The notes under the pieces: generated by a model | What the model was told of the DNA's origin: nothing | Databases searched by the model: none | What the model saw: the letters and a program-made list of their open reading frames with translations, nothing else | Program-made: the position numbers and the translations under genes | Assembly (NCBI GenBank): GCA_017394565.1 | Contig: JAFPXW010000313.1 | Span: forward strand, 1-17,203 | Direction of reading: 5' to 3' | DNA: 17,203 bases | Origin: Oscillospiraceae bacterium | GTDB taxonomy: Bacteria; Bacillota; Clostridia; Oscillospirales; Ruminococcaceae | Part shown: piece by piece, positions 14,761-17,203 of the stretch | Position numbering within the stretch: the first letter of the stretch is position 1 | How the letters are laid out: each line of letters starts with the position of its first letter

Positions 14761-16617
14761 ATGCTGAAAGATAAAATCGAAGCCCATCTTCTTGAAGTGC
14801 AGCGCCCCTCACGTTACAGCGGCGGCGAAGTCGGGCAGGTCATGAAAGACAAGGATCAGGTCGATGTGCGCTTTGCGTTCTGTTTTCCGGACATTTATGA
14901 TGTCGGCATGAGCCACCTCGGCATGAAGATCCTCTATTCGCTCATCAATGAGCGCGAGAATTACTGGTGCGAGCGCGTGTTTGCGCCGTGGGAGGATATG
15001 GAGGAGATCATGCGCCGTGAGAACATCCCTCTCTACGCACTCGAAAGTCTCGATCCGATCCGCGATTTCGATTTCATCGGGTTCACGCTCCAGTACGAGA
15101 TGAGCTACACCTGCATCCTGAATATGCTCGATCTTGCAGGTGTTCCGATCCTGCAAAAAGACCGCGGGGAAGCCATTGCACCCATCGTCTGCGCCGGAGG
15201 GCCGTGCTGCTGCAATCCGGAGCCGCTGTGCGATTTCTTTGATCTGTTCATTCTGGGCGAGGGTGAGGAAGTCAACCTCGAACTCATGGATCTCTACAAG
15301 GAAATGCGCGATGCCGGCGCGACACGTTCGGAATTCCTCCGCGCGGCGGCAAAGATCGAGGGCATTTACGTTCCGTCGCTGTATGACGTGACTTACAACG
15401 AGGATGGGACAGTCTGTTCCGTGACCGCAAAGGACGGCGCTCCGGCAAAAGTCACCAAGCGTGTGATGGTCAATATGGACGAGAGCTACTACCCGAAAAA
15501 TGTCGTGGTTCCGTTCATTGAGATCGTGCATGACCGTGTTTCGGTGGAAGTGCTGCGCGGCTGTATCCGCGGATGCCGTTTCTGTCAGGCAGGCTTTCTG
15601 TATCGCCCGTTCCGCGAGAAAACGGCGGAAACCATCTGTCGGGAGGGCATCGCACTTTGTGAGAATTCCGGATACGACGAATTGTCCCTGTCGTCGCTTT
15701 CGACCTCGGATCATTCGCAGATCGAGGGCGTGCTGGACGGCTTGCTTGAATATACAGCCGACAGGCATATCAACCTGAGCCTGCCGTCGCTGAGAATCGA
15801 CAATTTCTCCGAGTCGGTGCTGGAAAAGATCACGACCGTCCGCAAAAGCGGTCTGACATTCGCCCCCGAAGCCGGAACACAGCGGCTGCGCGATGTCATC
15901 AACAAGAACGTCACCGAGGAAGAAGTCATGAACACCTGTTCCATCGCATTTCAGGGCGGTTACACGCAGGTGAAGCTCTACTTCATGATGGGTTTGCCGA
16001 CGGAAACGGACGAGGACATTGTTGGCATCGCTGATCTGGCGCAGAAAGTCGTGAACCTGTTCTACGACACGCCCGACCGCCCGAAGGGAAAATTGCAGGT
16101 GAGCATTTCGACGGCGACGTTTGTGCCGAAACCGTTCACGCCGTTTGAATTCGAGCCGCAGACGGAGAAAGCCGAGATCATTCGCAAGCAGCAGGTGCTT
16201 CGCGCTGCCATCAAATCGAAGAAGATCAAGGCGAGTATGCACGTTTCGGATATTTCGCAGATGGAAGCCGTCCTCGCACGCGGCGACCGGCGCATCGGCG
16301 GCGTGCTGTATGAGGTCTGGAAGGACGGCGGACATCTCGATGCGTGGGATGATTTCTTCAAGGCGGAACGCTGGTATGCGGCGTTCGAGAAAAATGGCTT
16401 GGATCCGGCGTTTTATGCGAACCGTACACGCCCCTATGACGAGGTGATGCCGTGGGATCACTTAGATTACATGGTGTCGAAGAAATTCCTCATCCACGAG
16501 AATGAGAAAGCCCATGCCGAACAGACCACACTGCCCTGCCGTACCCACTGCGGCGGCTGCGGCGCAAACCAGTGTCTGGGGAGAGCGTGCTTTCCGAAGA
16601 TAGAGAACTCCGACTGA
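14761..16617 (+). CDS. B12-binding radical SAM protein, TIGR03960 type
   Basis: Radical S-adenosylmethionine enzyme with an N-terminal cobalamin-binding-like domain; 618 aa from the ATG at 14761, with an AAAGGAAAG-type RBS. Seen: a Rossmann-like N-terminal part with FCFPDIYDVGMSHLGMKILY (40-59), CAGGPCCCNPEPL (144-156) and the LGEGEE turn (165-170); the radical SAM cluster C268-x3-C272-x2-C275 (RGCIRGCRFCQAGF); FAPEAGTQRLRDVINKN; and MMGLPTETDEDI. A distal cysteine-rich tail (CRTHCGGCGANQCLGRACF) could hold a second metal centre. The natural reaction is not established for this family. Relatives are usually next to, or fused with, a DUF2344/TIGR03936 partner, and often near ribonuclease G and L21; here the next gene is a small membrane protein, and no DUF2344 domain is present. 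Confidence 0.93.
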   Translation: MLKDKIEAHLLEVQRPSRYSGGEVGQVMKDKDQVDVRFAFCFPDIYDVGMSHLGMKILYSLINERENYWCERVFAPWEDMEEIMRRENIPLYALESLDPIRDFDFIGFTLQYEMSYTCILNMLDLAGVPILQKDRGEAIAPIVCAGGPCCCNPEPLCDFFDLFILGEGEEVNLELMDLYKEMRDAGATRSEFLRAAAKIEGIYVPSLYDVTYNEDGTVCSVTAKDGAPAKVTKRVMVNMDESYYPKNVVVPFIEIVHDRVSVEVLRGCIRGCRFCQAGFLYRPFREKTAETICREGIALCENSGYDELSLSSLSTSDHSQIEGVLDGLLEYTADRHINLSLPSLRIDNFSESVLEKITTVRKSGLTFAPEAGTQRLRDVINKNVTEEEVMNTCSIAFQGGYTQVKLYFMMGLPTETDEDIVGIADLAQKVVNLFYDTPDRPKGKLQVSISTATFVPKPFTPFEFEPQTEKAEIIRKQQVLRAAIKSKKIKASMHVSDISQMEAVLARGDRRIGGVLYEVWKDGGHLDAWDDFFKAERWYAAFEKNGLDPAFYANRTRPYDEVMPWDHLDYMVSKKFLIHENEKAHAEQTTLPCRTHCGGCGANQCLGRACFPKIENSD

Positions 16618-16952
16618 TGGCTTACTACAACAGAGAAACCGGATCGACCTTTGGATGGCTTCTTACGGTACTTTTTTCGCTGTTGACACTGACGGAGATA
16701 TTTTTTCGATATCTGTTTCCTGAGAGGAGCCTTGCAGATTTCCCAGTATTGATTTTGGTGATTGGCACTATCATATTGTGGGGCGGAGCATTTCTATTAT
16801 CACTTGTCATTGCAAGGTGGTTTGCCTCACAGCAACTGCGAGCTGAGCAGGATTCTGGCGTAAAGTGGCTCCTGTGGCTGGTGCTGGAATACGGTGCTAT
16901 GGCTGCGATGAACGGTGCCTGTGTCTGGATATGGCATATAATGTGGGGTTGA
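16617..16952 (+). CDS. Small three-helix membrane protein, unknown function
   Basis: 111 aa, starting at an ATG that shares one base with the TGA of the radical SAM gene (TGATG), so probably translationally coupled to it. An in-frame ATG at 16572 lies inside the radical SAM gene and is not needed. Hydrophobic segments at about 11-32, 43-68 and 83-108; the stretch between the last two (ARWFASQQLRAEQDSGVKW) is polar. No recognised family. Base composition is more AT-rich than in the upstream gene, notably in codons 15-60, which may point to recent or weakly constrained sequence. Confidence 0.75.
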   Translation: MAYYNRETGSTFGWLLTVLFSLLTLTEIFFRYLFPERSLADFPVLILVIGTIILWGGAFLLSLVIARWFASQQLRAEQDSGVKWLLWLVLEYGAMAAMNGACVWIWHIMWG

Positions 16953-16956
16953 TGAC

Positions 16957-17004
16957 ATGAAAGACGATCGGATCGTATTTGGAAAACAAGGAGAACGAGC
17001 ATGA
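16957..17004 (+). CDS. Possible 15-codon leader ORF
   Basis: A short frame, MKDDRIVFGKQGERA, ends with a TGA that overlaps the ATG at 17001 (ATGA). It has no clear RBS and its end contains the RBS of the next gene. It may be chance or a coupled leader peptide. Confidence 0.2.
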   Translation: MKDDRIVFGKQGERA

Positions 17005-17203
17005 AAGAATATAAGGTCATGACCGCAAAAGCAGATCCGAAGACGGAACAGCAGCCCGGCGTTAAGGCGTTTTTCTTTGGCAGCGACAGCGTCCTGACAG
17101 CGTCCGAGATCGCTGCCAATGCGGAAAAGCTCATGCAGCAGATGAGCCGTGAGGGCTGGGAGGTTCTGAGCATAATACCTGCGCCGTTTTACCGGCAGAC
17201 AGG
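17001..17203 (+). CDS. DUF4177-like small protein, cut by window end
   Basis: Frame open from the ATG at 17001 to the end of the window (67 codons seen). AAGGAG at 16988-16993 gives a good start. The sequence begins MKEYKVMTAKADPKTEQQ and ends with a helix plus strand, EKLMQQMSREGWEVLSI, which resembles the GWE-centred core of DUF4177 proteins, small soluble proteins of unknown function. The inserted Lys/Gln/Pro/Gly part at 11-35 is longer than in the simplest members. The C-terminus cannot be judged here. Confidence 0.7.
   Translation, partial: MKEYKVMTAKADPKTEQQPGVKAFFFGSDSVLTASEIAANAEKLMQQMSREGWEVLSIIPAPFYRQT

Noticed and set aside
14809..16461. 550-codon open frame on the minus strand
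   Set aside because: It is the antisense of the radical SAM gene; its openness follows from that gene's codon bias. No RBS, and the product (His/Arg/Asp-rich) matches no family I know.

Overview
This window reads as ordinary chromosome from a Gram-positive Firmicute, most likely a Ruminococcus-type clostridium (Oscillospiraceae). The evidence is the dgt-dnaG-rpoD gene order, a primary sigma factor with a very short N-terminal region, strong AGGAGG-type ribosome binding sites, near-consensus sigma-A promoters, proline/threonine/glutamate linkers on membrane-anchored wall proteins, and moderately GC-rich coding DNA with AT-rich promoters. I see no phage genes, transposase, integrase, CRISPR array, tRNA or rRNA. 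The genus is an inference.

Layout: (1) 1-1191: the 3' part of the EF-Tu gene and its terminator. (2) 1249-2544: a monocistronic, unrecognised helical protein with its own strong promoter; it converges with the next block on a shared bidirectional terminator. (3) 7645-2585, minus strand: rpmE (L31) with a perfect-consensus promoter and a 140-nt structured leader, then yigZ (IMPACT family), then the tightly packed dgt-dnaG-rpoD cluster. (4) 7789-10130, plus strand: two adjacent membrane-anchored wall-type proteins, a penicillin-binding-protein-type D-Ala-D-Ala carboxypeptidase and a VanY/LdcB-like protein that has lost key catalytic residues. (5) 12616-10143, minus strand: a beta-CASP metallo-beta-lactamase RNase-like protein and an AIM24/TIGR00266 protein. 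(6) 12688-14004, plus strand: a zinc-ribbon membrane protein overlapping a DUF2752 membrane protein. (7) 14054-17203, plus strand: a small membrane protein, a coupled 54-aa ORF, a 146-bp nest of palindromes, a TIGR03960-type radical SAM/B12-binding protein, another small membrane protein, and the start of a DUF4177-like protein cut by the window end.

The housekeeping genes cover translation (EF-Tu, L31), dNTP control, primer synthesis and transcription initiation (dgt, dnaG, rpoD) and probably RNA processing (beta-CASP protein). The two wall proteins share a tether-plus-linker design and may act on the same peptidoglycan stem peptides, one as an enzyme and the other perhaps only as a binder. 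The best candidates for something new are that apparent VanY pseudoenzyme, the palindrome cluster at 14598-14743, the structured rpmE leader and the orphan 407-aa protein. No obviously new multi-gene system is visible.
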